From NCBI RefSeq assembly GCF_013389365.1, contig NZ_JACADJ010000022.1, positions 1 through 52,516 on the forward strand: DNA of 52,516 nucleotides. Direction: 5' to 3'. Of this stretch, positions 16,313 through 24,708 are shown piece by piece (within the stretch, counting starts at the first letter, position 1; each line of letters starts with the position of its first letter). Origin of the DNA: Desulfobacter latus (GTDB lineage Bacteria > Desulfobacterota > Desulfobacteria > Desulfobacterales > Desulfobacteraceae). The notes under the pieces were generated by a model that saw nothing but the letters and a program-made list of their open reading frames with translations, did no database searches and was not told where the DNA came from. A program made the translations under genes and the position numbers.

Positions 16313-16418
16313 TTTGGCAGATTATACCAGAATAAAATAACTCAAAAATAATACAGGACCTGCATCAGATGTGATAATCTGCAGCACCATGGTACAAAAA
16401 AGAAAGGAACAAAATGCA

Positions 16419-17069
16419 ATGACGCATCACATTCCGTGCTTTGAGTTTCATGATGTCTCATTTTCCTGGCAAGGAGAACGGGTCATACTGGATCGTCAGA
16501 GTTTTACCCTGCCCCAGGGGGGATTTACGCTGATTCAAGGGCCGTCCGGCGCCGGAAAATCCACCCTTCTGCGATTGATGAACCGACTGGAGGAGGTAGA
16601 AACCGGAAAAATCAGTTACTTAGGACAAAACCTTACCGACTGGAATCCGTCTGAGTTGCGGCGGCAGGTGGCCTATCTTCAGCAGACACCGGTCATCCCT
16701 GATCGATCCGTCAGGGAAGTTTTGCTCCAACCCTTTTTTTTTCGCATCAACAGAGAAAAAGCAAAGCCGTCCGACCCGACGCTGAAACAGCTGCTCGATA
16801 AGGTGCAAATGAACGATGTCGGGCTTGATGACTCCGGTGCGATGCTTTCCGGCGGACAACGCCAGCGGCTGAGCCTGGTGCGAACTCTTTTGACCGGTCC
16901 AAACGTGCTGCTGCTTGACGAGCCGACATCTTCACTGGACAGCGATAGCAGGCGCTGTGTCCTTGAGCTGGTCGAAGAACTCAACCGGCAGGGCACTACC
17001 ATTGTCATGATTACCCATGACACATTTTTACCAAAGCACATGCCGGTGATGAAAATCACCATTGACTAG
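16419..17069 (+). CDS. fetA: Iron export ABC transporter ATP-binding protein FetA
   Basis: The protein has 216 residues and is a single ABC ATPase. Walker A is GPSGAGKST, the signature is LSGGQRQRLS, and Walker B is VLLLDEPTSSLD followed by the switch histidine in ITHD. With the adjacent FetB permease it forms the YbbL/YbbM-type transporter, which in Escherichia coli exports iron and protects from peroxide stress. The ATG at 16419 has AAGGAA 9 nt upstream and gives the usual family N-terminus; earlier in-frame starts add a non-conserved extension. fetB begins 14 bp downstream. An iron-export role fits an anaerobe rich in iron-sulfur enzymes, but the substrate is taken from the family. Confidence 0.9.
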   Translation: MTHHIPCFEFHDVSFSWQGERVILDRQSFTLPQGGFTLIQGPSGAGKSTLLRLMNRLEEVETGKISYLGQNLTDWNPSELRRQVAYLQQTPVIPDRSVREVLLQPFFFRINREKAKPSDPTLKQLLDKVQMNDVGLDDSGAMLSGGQRQRLSLVRTLLTGPNVLLLDEPTSSLDSDSRRCVLELVEELNRQGTTIVMITHDTFLPKHMPVMKITID

Positions 17070-17083
17070 GGGAGAATTTTTGT

Positions 17084-17887
17084 ATGCCGTTAACAATTGG
17101 AGCCCTTGATATCAGTACAGCTGAGCTTGCACTTGCATCCCTTTTTATCGTTGCCGCAGGGGCAATTTCCCTGTGGGGTCGTATTGGTCTTGGTAAACCC
17201 ATTCTCATGGGCGCCGTGAGATGCGTTCTTCAACTGACAATCATGGGGTATGTACTCAGTTTTATATTCGGTATCGCATCGCCATGGCTGGTTTTCCTGA
17301 TTTTTTGTGTCATGGTGGCATTTGCCGTCCGCATTGTCAGGGGAAATGTTTCGGAAAAAAGCATCCCTTTTGTTTTTCCCTCCTTTGTCACCATGCTTTT
17401 GGTGTATACAGTGGTCACAGGCATCGTCAGCGGATTGATTGTCGGGGTCAGCCCGTTCTGGCATCCCCAGTATTTTATTCCTTTGGCCGGTATGGTGGCA
17501 GGCAACTCCATGACCGCCCTGGGCCTGTCACTGGACCGGCTGTTGTCAGATCTGAAAGCAAAGCGGGATTTGGTGGAGATGCAGCTTTGTCTGGGGGCAA
17601 CCCCGGTTGAAGCTTCCCAGGATATTTTCAGGGATGCGCTTAAGGCCGGAATGATCCCTTCCGTCAACTCTCTGGCAGGCGTGGGGCTTGTTTTTCTTCC
17701 GGGGATGATGACCGGCCAGATTCTTTCCGGTGAGGACCCCATGCTTGCCATCCGCTACCAGATTGTGGTCATGTTCATGCTGCTGGCGTCCACTGCCCTG
17801 ACTGTGAGCATGGTACTCGGCATTGTCAGGCAGCGCTGCTTCGGTGTCGGCGGGCAGCTCCTGCTCAGGCCCAACCGGTCTCAATAA
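17084..17887 (+). CDS. fetB: Iron export ABC transporter permease FetB
   Basis: The protein has 267 residues, the usual length for the UPF0014/FetB family. Seven or so membrane helices are visible (for example 14-32, 46-64, 67-85 and 95-120 in round numbers, and again near the C-terminus). The family block PLAGMVAGNSMTALGLSLDR is present. GGGGAG lies a short distance before the ATG, and only 14 bp separate it from fetA, so the two form a two-gene operon. It acts in the inner membrane as the channel part of the exporter. Confidence 0.92.
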   Translation: MPLTIGALDISTAELALASLFIVAAGAISLWGRIGLGKPILMGAVRCVLQLTIMGYVLSFIFGIASPWLVFLIFCVMVAFAVRIVRGNVSEKSIPFVFPSFVTMLLVYTVVTGIVSGLIVGVSPFWHPQYFIPLAGMVAGNSMTALGLSLDRLLSDLKAKRDLVEMQLCLGATPVEASQDIFRDALKAGMIPSVNSLAGVGLVFLPGMMTGQILSGEDPMLAIRYQIVVMFMLLASTALTVSMVLGIVRQRCFGVGGQLLLRPNRSQ

Positions 17888-17904
17888 GCCGTATGTTTTA
17901 AAAT

Positions 17905-18026
17905 TTGGGCTTTGTCATAACATCGGCCACAGCGTAGGTTGGGTTGAACGAAGTGAAACCCAACAACTTATCGGCGTTGGGTTTCGTTCTTCAACCCAAC
18001 CTACCGGAAATCCGTATGGCCTAAAA
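17905..18026. repeat. Dispersed palindromic repeat, copy 2
   Basis: It shares both flanks with 1336-1418 (GTCATAACATCGGCCACAGC and CCTACCGGAAATCCGTATGG). Its palindrome is longer, with arms GTAGGTTGGGTTGAACGAA and its near complement. It lies just after fetB and may serve as that operon's terminator. Translated on some frames it yields only repeat-like peptides, so no gene is called. Confidence 0.85.
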
Positions 18027-18138
18027 TTTTAATTGGGCATCTTATTTCGTACTCATTCCTAAGGTATTGACAAAAATTAAAATCCTAACTAATTAATATG
18101 GCCTTATCCAAACCGCAAATCAATGGAGCAGATCTTTG

Positions 18139-19230
18139 ATGATATTTTCAGTCAGTGAGTCCGTAAAGACTATAAAACCCTATGAGGCAGGCAAACCATT
18201 AAGCGAAGTAGAGCGGGAGTATGGTATTACCAATGCGGTCAAACTTGCCTCTAATGAAAACCCTTTTGGGTGTTCCCCCAAAGTAGCCGACGCTGTTTTA
18301 TCAAAATTACCCGGCATGCACCGCTATCCCGAGCCGGTTCCTTTTACATTATGTCAAAAACTTGCTGAAAAATACCATGTGCGGATGGAAAATCTGGTCA
18401 TTGGAAACGGTTCCGATGATATCATTGCCCTGCTTGCCCATGGATTTCTGGATACCGGGCAGGAAGCCGTGATGCCGCTGCCTTCCTTTCTCATGTATGA
18501 AATCAGTGTAAAAACCGCAAAGGGTGTTCCGGTTATGGTGCCCTTAAAGGATTTTTCCACCAATCTTGAGGGGCTTGTCAAGGCTGTTACGCCTGAAACA
18601 AAACTGGTATTTGTGACCAACCCCTTCAATCCCACCGGGGCTGCGATTACCAAGGATGAATTTTTACGATTTGCAGATCAACTGCCGGATAACGTGCTGA
18701 TTATCGTAGATGAAGCGTATATTGAATTTGTCCGCGACGATTCGGTCTACAATGCCTTGGCTGTGCCGTTGACGGATCCAAGAATTGTAACTTTAAGAAC
18801 GTTTTCCAAAGCATACGGCCTTGCCGGGTTCCGCATTGGTTACGGGGTGATGCATAAAACCGTCGCTGAAATTTTAAACCGGATACGTCAGCCTTTTAAT
18901 GTGAACACGCTTGCCCAGGCTGCGGCCCAGGCCGCCCTGGAAGATACGGATTTTCTGTCCAAAACCATTTCCGGCACCCACCGGGGTATTGATTTTTTAA
19001 CCCAAAAATTTACGGACGCCGGGTTTGAGGTACTGCCCACCCAGGCCAATTTTCTTATGGTCGACGTAAAGACCGATTCCCGGGATATTTGTGAGAAGCT
19101 GCTCCGAAAAGGTGTGGTCGTGCGTTCTATGGCATCCTATGGATATGACACCTTTGTTCGCATCAATGCCGGCACGGAACAGGAGAATCAAACGTGTGTG
19201 GATGCACTGATCAATGTTGCCGGTAAATAA
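18139..19230 (+). CDS. hisC: Histidinol-phosphate aminotransferase
   Basis: The protein has 363 residues and belongs to the fold-type I PLP-dependent aminotransferases. It converts imidazole acetol phosphate and glutamate to histidinol phosphate in histidine synthesis. Visible marks are SNENPFG near the N-terminus, VTNPFNPTG (159-167), DEAY (191-194), the PLP lysine Lys224 in FSKAYGLAG, and RIGYG just after it. The ATG at 18139 follows GGAG by about 10 nt; an in-frame TTG lies directly before it. cmk follows at 4 bp. The hisC-cmk-rpsA order is one I associate with deltaproteobacteria. Some members of this family also accept aromatic substrates. Confidence 0.93.
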   Translation: MIFSVSESVKTIKPYEAGKPLSEVEREYGITNAVKLASNENPFGCSPKVADAVLSKLPGMHRYPEPVPFTLCQKLAEKYHVRMENLVIGNGSDDIIALLAHGFLDTGQEAVMPLPSFLMYEISVKTAKGVPVMVPLKDFSTNLEGLVKAVTPETKLVFVTNPFNPTGAAITKDEFLRFADQLPDNVLIIVDEAYIEFVRDDSVYNALAVPLTDPRIVTLRTFSKAYGLAGFRIGYGVMHKTVAEILNRIRQPFNVNTLAQAAAQAALEDTDFLSKTISGTHRGIDFLTQKFTDAGFEVLPTQANFLMVDVKTDSRDICEKLLRKGVVVRSMASYGYDTFVRINAGTEQENQTCVDALINVAGK

Positions 19231-19234
19231 AATA

Positions 19235-19894
19235 ATGAACAGGCGTATTATTACCATCGACGGGCCGGCCGGGGCCGGTAAAACAACCGTTTCAAGGGCC
19301 CTTGCAAGGGAACTGGGCTGTGTCTATGTGGATACCGGTGCTTTATACAGAGCTGTTGCGTTTGAAATTAAGTACCGGCAGGTCAATTGGCAAGACAGTA
19401 CGCTGCTTGAACAGTTTCTTGCCGGTCTTGAACTTGATTTTGTCATGCAAGGCCGGGAGCCTGTGCTGATATCATCAGGCCGGGATATCAGCGCATATAT
19501 TCGAACCAATGAAATCAGTATGCTGGCCTCGGCCACATCGGCCGTTCCCCAGGTGCGAAAGGCATTGCTGGGTATTCAAAGAGCCATTGCCGGGGAGAGG
19601 GATGCCGTGTTCGAAGGCCGGGATATGGGGACGGCTGTTTTTCCCAAGGCGTCATATAAGTTTTTCCTGACCGCTGATGTTAACGTACGTGCCCGACGGC
19701 GATTTAAGGAATCAAACGCCTCCGGGATTTCATTTGAAAAAATTCTCGAAGATATGGTTAAGCGAGACAGGAATGATACCCAGCGTGTGATATCCCCTTT
19801 AAAACAGGCCGCGGATGCGGTTCTTATTGATGCCACCGAATTAGATGTTTTCCAGGTGGTGGAAAAAATGAAACGCATCATCATGGCTATTTAA
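19235..19894 (+). CDS. cmk: Cytidylate kinase
   Basis: The protein has 219 residues and phosphorylates CMP and dCMP with ATP. The N-terminal P-loop reads DGPAGAGKTT, YVDTGALYRA follows, and the substrate-binding region includes EGRDMGTAVFP. R-rich lid residues lie near RARRRFKE. The ATG at 19235 gives the standard family start; an in-frame ATG at 19214 overlaps the end of hisC and would add a non-conserved leader. The ribosome binding signal is weak, which suggests coupling to hisC four bases upstream. Confidence 0.93.
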   Translation: MNRRIITIDGPAGAGKTTVSRALARELGCVYVDTGALYRAVAFEIKYRQVNWQDSTLLEQFLAGLELDFVMQGREPVLISSGRDISAYIRTNEISMLASATSAVPQVRKALLGIQRAIAGERDAVFEGRDMGTAVFPKASYKFFLTADVNVRARRRFKESNASGISFEKILEDMVKRDRNDTQRVISPLKQAADAVLIDATELDVFQVVEKMKRIIMAI

Positions 19895-19949
19895 AAAGTT
19901 CTGGAATTTCTTGATTTTTCCTTTTTTCGTTGGTATAAGATCCAATTGT

Positions 19950-19990
19950 ACCCGCCTTCGCCGTCATTTCCTTATGAGTCAAAGGCGGGT
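19950..19990 (+). promoter_or_regulatory. Hairpin in rpsA leader
   Basis: ACCCGCCTT and AAGGCGGGT form a 9-bp perfect stem around a ~23-nt loop, about 30 nt before the rpsA start codon. There is no T-run after it, so it is not a simple terminator. Ribosomal protein S1 controls its own translation through leader structure in gammaproteobacteria. This hairpin could play a similar part here, but that is inference. Confidence 0.5.
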
Positions 19991-20021
19991 AACATCATCG
20001 ATTAGGGGGGAATAAACATTA

Positions 20022-21806
20022 ATGAACAACATTGCTGAAGAAAACGAAAACCAAACCATGAATCAAGAATTAGAGACCCAAGAGGTAAAAGAGTCCGAAA
20101 TCGAACTCACCGGAGAAGAGACAATGGAAGAACTGCTGGATATCTATGATTCCAGCCTTAGTAAATTTGAAGAGGGACAGGTTGTCACCGGAACAGTGAT
20201 CTCCGTCGGCAAGGAAACAGTCCTTGTGGATGTGGGATATAAATCTGAGGGACAGATCTCAATTCATGAATTCATTGATGAGGACGGCAATGTCAGCGTC
20301 AACGTCGGCGACGAATTTGAGGTAATGATTGAAGTATGGGATGAAGAGGAAGAGACGGTTCTTCTGTCCCGTGACAAAGCCAAAAAGGTTAAAGTATGGG
20401 ACGCCATTAAAGATATCTACGACGAAGACGGTACCATTGAAGGTGTCATCACCAGTCGGGTTAAAGGCGGTTTCTCCGTTGATATCGGACTGCAGGCCTT
20501 TTTACCGGGCTCCCAGGCTGATCTGCGGCCCATCCGCAACATGGATGAAATGGTCGGCCAGACGTATACCTTTAAGATTCTCAAGTACAACAAGAAAAGA
20601 AATAATATTGTTCTGTCACGCCGGGTACTGCTTGAAACCGAAAGAGAAAAAATGCGCAGTGCCACCCTGTCTGCCATTGAAAATGACAAAGTCATGGACG
20701 GTATTGTCAAGAATATTACCGAATACGGTGTCTTTGTTGATCTGGGTGGTGTTGACGGACTTCTTCATATTACCGATATTTCCTGGGGACGCGTTAAACA
20801 CCCCTCTGAACTGTTCTCCGTCGGCGATCAGATCAAGGTGAAAATTCTCTCCTTTGATTTTGAGAAGGAACGGGTATCCCTGGGCATGAAACAGCTGACA
20901 CCCGATCCCTGGACAACGGCTGCTGAAAAATATCCCATCGGTTCCAAGATCGAAGGCCGGGTGGTCAGCCTGACGGATTATGGGGCATTTATTGAGCTTG
21001 AAGAGGGTGTTGAAGGGCTTATCCATGTTTCTGAAATGTCCTGGACCCGTAAAATCCGCCATCCTTCTCAGATGGTTGCTGTGGGTGAACAGGTTGAAGC
21101 CGTTGTTCTGGATATTAAACCTGAAAACCGCAGGATTTCTCTCGGCATCAAACAGACCGTCGAGAATCCCTGGGAAGTTATTTCACAAAAATATCCCGTG
21201 GGTACCATCATTGAAGGAAAAATCAAGAATATTACTGAATTTGGCCTTTTTATCGGTATTGATGACGACATTGACGGTCTGGTTCATATCTCTGATATTT
21301 CCTGGACCAAACGGATCAAGCATCCGTCTGAAATTTATAAGAAAAACGATACGATCCAGGCAGTAGTACTCGACATTGACAAGGCCAATGAAAGATTCTC
21401 TTTAGGTATCAAACAGACCCAGGTCGATCCCTGGGAAACAGTTGCCGAACGCTATGACGTGGGTAAGGAAATTTCCGGTGTCATCACTAACCTCACCGAT
21501 TTCGGTGTATTTGTAGAGCTTGAAGAGGGCATTGAAGGGCTGGTTCATGTCTCTGAAATCAGTAAGGAAAACATCAAGAGCCCCAAAGAGCATTATCAGA
21601 TCGGCGAAACCATTACTGCCAAGGTAATGAATATTAATTCCGATGAAAGACGGATCGGCCTGTCCATCAAACGTCTGGACGAAGATGATGATGATAGATA
21701 TCTTGAAGAAATTGCAAAAAGTTCCAAACCTGCAGCATCTGCATTTGGAGAGATGCTGAGAAACAACATTCAGGAAAAATTGGAAGCGGAGAAAAAAGAA
21801 AGTTAA
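20022..21806 (+). CDS. rpsA: 30S ribosomal protein S1
   Basis: The protein has 594 residues, somewhat longer than the 557 of Escherichia coli because of an acidic N-terminal extension of about 40 residues. Six S1 (OB-fold) domains follow in order, beginning near residues 48, 135, 220, 305, 392 and 480. The last four share the pattern G-x-F/A-x-x-L/I-x-GLxHxSD/E-x-SW. It binds mRNA on the ribosome and promotes initiation on structured or weak leaders. GGGGGGA lies upstream of the ATG. A hairpin precedes the gene and a strong terminator follows it, so it can be expressed alone. Confidence 0.95.
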   Translation: MNNIAEENENQTMNQELETQEVKESEIELTGEETMEELLDIYDSSLSKFEEGQVVTGTVISVGKETVLVDVGYKSEGQISIHEFIDEDGNVSVNVGDEFEVMIEVWDEEEETVLLSRDKAKKVKVWDAIKDIYDEDGTIEGVITSRVKGGFSVDIGLQAFLPGSQADLRPIRNMDEMVGQTYTFKILKYNKKRNNIVLSRRVLLETEREKMRSATLSAIENDKVMDGIVKNITEYGVFVDLGGVDGLLHITDISWGRVKHPSELFSVGDQIKVKILSFDFEKERVSLGMKQLTPDPWTTAAEKYPIGSKIEGRVVSLTDYGAFIELEEGVEGLIHVSEMSWTRKIRHPSQMVAVGEQVEAVVLDIKPENRRISLGIKQTVENPWEVISQKYPVGTIIEGKIKNITEFGLFIGIDDDIDGLVHISDISWTKRIKHPSEIYKKNDTIQAVVLDIDKANERFSLGIKQTQVDPWETVAERYDVGKEISGVITNLTDFGVFVELEEGIEGLVHVSEISKENIKSPKEHYQIGETITAKVMNINSDERRIGLSIKRLDEDDDDRYLEEIAKSSKPAASAFGEMLRNNIQEKLEAEKKES

Positions 21807-21856
21807 TTTCATCCCTGTTTAACAAGCAACAGGTGTGCACTTTTTGAAATTTTCAG

Positions 21857-21895
21857 GGCCGGATTGATCCTTAACAGGGCATCCGGCCTTTTTTG
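21857..21895 (+). terminator. Rho-independent terminator after rpsA
   Basis: GGCCGGAT (21857-21864) pairs perfectly with ATCCGGCC (21881-21888) and is followed directly by six T residues. It lies about 50 bp after the rpsA stop and closes the hisC-cmk-rpsA run. Confidence 0.93.
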
Positions 21896-21980
21896 TAGTT
21901 TGTTTGGCCTTGATCATCGTTTACCCAATACATGACCGAAAGGATAATCGAGGTCGTTTGTTTTAAAGGAAGATTATCTT

Positions 21981-22883
21981 ATGTTTGCTAGACGCCATCC
22001 TTTTTTGTTTTTTCTTTGTATTATCTGTGCCTGCGTTACCTTTGGTATCGTTGCCGTGTCCGGCATTGCCGTATTAGGGGCTTTTGCAGTGAACAGCAAG
22101 ATCAGCGGGGGCATAGCCTCCCCACGCGGCAATATCGGTGTGGTTGAGGTGACAGGACCGATTCTATCTTCAAAAAAAATTATCAAGGATCTTAAAGGAT
22201 TCATGGATGATGACGCCATTAAGGCGATTGTTTTAAGGGTTGACAGTCCCGGCGGCGGAATCGGGCCGTCCCAGGAAATTTACCGGGAACTGATGAAGAC
22301 CCGCGATACAAAAACCGTGATCGCCTCCATGGGGTCTGTTGCAGCCTCCGGGGGGTATTATATCGCATGTGCAACCCAGGGTATCGTTGCAAATCCGGGT
22401 ACCATCACGGGATCCATCGGTGTGATCATGGAATATGTCAATATTGAACAGATCGCTAGAAAAATCGGGATTGCCCCTGTGGTAATAAAAAGCGGTGAGT
22501 ATAAGGACATGGGCTCCCCCATGAGACCACTTAAAGACAGTGAGAAACAGCTATTTCAAAATCTTGTAGATGAACTGCATGCCCAGTTTGTGTCCGATGC
22601 CGCTGATGCCAGGAATATGGAGACCGATGTCATGACCAAACTGGCTGACGGCAGGGTTTATACCGGGCAGACGGCCATGAATCTTAAACTTGTCGATCGT
22701 ATCGGCAACATGGATGATGCCGTGCAGTGGGCCGGACAGATGGCCGGCATTGAAGAAGATCTGATCCTGGTTTATCCCAAAGCGGATAAAATAACGCTGT
22801 TTAGAAGACTGGCTGAAACCCTGTTCCGGGATGTTAACCTAAGCAGCAGGTTGTCCAAACAATTTCGGTATGTTTTCAATTAG
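21981..22883 (+). CDS. sppA: Signal peptide peptidase SppA
   Basis: The protein has 300 residues, the short single-domain form. One N-terminal membrane helix (about 8-35) anchors it in the inner membrane with the active site outside. The Ser/Lys dyad is visible: Ser123 in VAASGGYY and Lys175 in SGEYKDMGSP. It degrades cleaved signal peptides in the membrane. GGAAG lies a suitable distance before the ATG. It has its own spacing from rpsA after the terminator and is followed by a dead antitoxin gene on the other strand. Confidence 0.93.
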   Translation: MFARRHPFLFFLCIICACVTFGIVAVSGIAVLGAFAVNSKISGGIASPRGNIGVVEVTGPILSSKKIIKDLKGFMDDDAIKAIVLRVDSPGGGIGPSQEIYRELMKTRDTKTVIASMGSVAASGGYYIACATQGIVANPGTITGSIGVIMEYVNIEQIARKIGIAPVVIKSGEYKDMGSPMRPLKDSEKQLFQNLVDELHAQFVSDAADARNMETDVMTKLADGRVYTGQTAMNLKLVDRIGNMDDAVQWAGQMAGIEEDLILVYPKADKITLFRRLAETLFRDVNLSSRLSKQFRYVFN

Positions 22884-22885
22884 GA

Positions 22886-23088
22886 TCAAATTCCAAGCTC
22901 TTCGCAGGCTTTATCAAAGGGGATTCCTTCCGAGCGTTTTTTAGCGTCTATCAGCTATTTTTTCATTGCTGTGCTTTTGAGCAGGTAAGCTGTTTCTTTT
23001 TCCGATTCAATCTCTTTCCACAGATCAATGGGCACGATAACGCCTGTAACATTGTTCTGCCCGTCAGAAATTATTGGATCTGGTTCAT
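22886..23088 (-). pseudogene. Decayed antitoxin-like gene
   Basis: Read leftward, the sequence encodes TGVIVPIDLWKEIESEKE, then AYLLKSTAMKK, an in-frame TAG, and IDAKKRSEGIPFDKACEELGI before TGA. This is typical of Phd/YefM or RelB-type antitoxin C-termini. A good ribosome binding site (AAAGGAGAG) and an ATG at 23088 exist, but they are out of frame with the rest. So at least one frameshift and one nonsense change have killed it. No toxin partner remains on this side. It lies next to an intact toxin-antitoxin pair of different sequence. Confidence 0.75.
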
Positions 23089-23195
23089 TGGTCTCTCCTT
23101 TCGCTGTGTGTGCCGGTTTTTCAAATTTCTGTGTTCATTATATATGCGTCAGCACTGCCTATAATAAGACTTTCTTGAACAGGTCTTTTAAAAGA

Positions 23196-23251
23196 TATAT
23201 AATGTATATATTAAAGAGGTATTAATAATATTAATTTAGGAGGTATTAATA
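23196..23251 (+). promoter_or_regulatory. Repeats upstream of toxin-antitoxin operon
   Basis: A near-palindrome TATATAATGTATATA (about 23196-23210) and two direct copies of AGGTATTAATAAT lie just before the antitoxin start. The second copy also holds the ribosome binding site AGGAGG. Type II antitoxins usually repress their own operon at such sites, so this is the probable operator and promoter region. Confidence 0.5.
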
Positions 23252-23500
23252 ATGGCTCACCGAATTTTATCAGATATCAGTGCTGGAATTTCTGAACTTA
23301 AAAAAAATCCGATGTCTGTTCTTCAGCAAGGTGAAGGTGGACCTGTGGCAATTTTGAATCGAAATAGACCTGTTTTTTATGCGATCCCAGCAGATATGTA
23401 TGAGAAAATATTGGACCGTTTGGAAGATATAGAATTGGCTTTAATCATCAAGGAGAGAGAAAACGATCCTGTGATTGAGGTTGATATTGATGACTTATAA
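23252..23500 (+). CDS. Type II antitoxin, RelB/StbD (Phd/YefM-like) family
   Basis: The protein has 82 residues. The N-terminal half (LSDISAGISELKKNP, then VAILNRNRPVFYAIPA) is the Phd/YefM-like DNA-binding fold seen in StbD/RelB antitoxins. The C-terminal half (EKILDRLEDIELALIIKER to IDDL) is the acidic helix that wraps the toxin. It neutralises the downstream toxin and probably represses the operon. The ribosome binding site is a strong AGGAGG. The toxin gene overlaps its end by 11 bp. Confidence 0.88.
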   Translation: MAHRILSDISAGISELKKNPMSVLQQGEGGPVAILNRNRPVFYAIPADMYEKILDRLEDIELALIIKERENDPVIEVDIDDL

Positions 23501-23777
23501 ATTGACCTTTAAAAAGCAGGCAAAAAAAGAATGGGATAAATTAGATGCGTTTATTCAAAATCTTCTGAAGAAAAAATTAAAAGAGAGGTTAAAGGATCCT
23601 CGTGTGAAGCGTGCGGAATTGAGCAATATGAAAGATTGTTATAAGATTAAACTCCGTAACTCCGGTTATAGGTTGGTTTATAAAGTATATGATTTAACCA
23701 TTGAAGTTTCCGTTATCGCCGTTAGCAAAAGAGACAAAGGGTTGGTGTATCGAATAGCGGCTGATCGATTGCAATAA
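23490..23777 (+). CDS. Type II toxin, RelE/StbE family
   Basis: The protein has 95 residues, typical of RelE/ParE-superfamily toxins. Visible landmarks are LTFKKQAKKEWDKL at the start, the central LKDCYKIKLRNSGYRLVYKV-type strands (here MKDCYKIKLRNSGYRLVYKV), and the late IAVSKRDKGLVYR. RelE toxins cut mRNA in the ribosomal A site. The ATG at 23490 lies inside the antitoxin gene, eight bases before its TAA, so translation is coupled. An upstream in-frame start at 23475 is less likely. All core basic residues appear present, so the pair should be active. Confidence 0.88.
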   Translation: MTYKLTFKKQAKKEWDKLDAFIQNLLKKKLKERLKDPRVKRAELSNMKDCYKIKLRNSGYRLVYKVYDLTIEVSVIAVSKRDKGLVYRIAADRLQ

Positions 23778-24072
23778 AATTTTGGCCTTGATCATCCAAC
23801 CCCATCGCAAGGCCGATGTGCATCTAAGTCAGGATGAAATATTTTTAGCCGGTATCAGGGAAAAACGCTGCCGACAAGTATTTTGATTTAACAAAAGGAG
23901 GCTTTAACAAGGCCCGGATGTGCCCTGCAGGAGGGGCATTGATATTTTTCCGTTCTTTTTACCAGCTATGCTCAGACGGGATTTTGTTTAATACCTTGCT
24001 GGCATTTACCCATGGATTTTGTCTCCATTACGAAGGGCCTGCCAGGTTGTCAGCATTTTTTTCCGGGAATAG
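23778..24072. other. Intergenic stretch without a clear gene
   Basis: No gene is called. A short rightward open stretch near 23811-23888 ends with EIFLAGIREKRCRQVF and TGA. It may be the tail of a lost gene, since no start signal is seen. The rest, before the leftward YciO-type gene, is unremarkable. Confidence 0.4.
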
Positions 24073-24681
24073 TTATTCAAAAATATCAACCTCACCTGCG
24101 CCATGCCGGATGACCTCGGGTTCATCCCCAACCAGGGCGATGACCGAAGAGGGGGTGTTGGCCACAGGTCCGCCATCCAGGACCATGTCCAGCCTTTCAT
24201 CGAAATAGTCACTGAGCAGGGATGCATCTTCAAATACTTGGCCGTCAGGGTCCGTGGCCGAGGTTGAAATAATGGGGTTTCCCAGTTCCCGGGCAAGGCT
24301 TATGGCGATTTGATTGGCAGGAACCCTGATACCTGCGGTTTTTCTTTTGGTCAGCATAATCTTGGGCACCATTTTTGATCCGGGCAGAATAAAGGTATAC
24401 GGACCCGGCAGCAAGCGTTTCATGTGGCGGTAGGCGATGTTGGATACTTTGGCATATTTGGAAATATCTTTCAGGTCCGGACAGATAAAGCTGAACGGTT
24501 TGGTTTTATTCCGCTGTTTGATCCGGTATATTTTTTCAATGGCCTTTTTATTCATGATATCACAGCCGATACCATAAAATGTATCTGTGGGATAGGCAAT
24601 AATACCGCCTTTTTTGAGACATGCCACAGCCATGGATATAATTCGTGCCTGGGGTGTCTGGGGATTGACATTATATAACAT
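24073..24681 (-). CDS. YciO/Sua5/YrdC-family protein
   Basis: The protein has 202 residues and is a single YrdC-like domain. Marks are YPTDTFYGIGCD (about 36-47), KxR-type residues around YRIKQRNKTKPFS, and TAGIRVPAN and ISTSA further on. The family binds ATP and threonine. Sua5/TsaC members make threonylcarbamoyl-AMP for tRNA t6A, while YciO members are related and less well defined. The sequence (KPFSFICPDL) looks closer to YciO than to TsaC. It is followed on the same strand by nothing close and preceded by pfkA, 27 bp upstream in transcription order. Confidence 0.85.
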   Translation of the reverse strand: MLYNVNPQTPQARIISMAVACLKKGGIIAYPTDTFYGIGCDIMNKKAIEKIYRIKQRNKTKPFSFICPDLKDISKYAKVSNIAYRHMKRLLPGPYTFILPGSKMVPKIMLTKRKTAGIRVPANQIAISLARELGNPIISTSATDPDGQVFEDASLLSDYFDERLDMVLDGGPVANTPSSVIALVGDEPEVIRHGAGEVDIFE

Positions 24682-24708
24682 TGGGTGAACTCCTGTAATG
24701 TAAACTAT

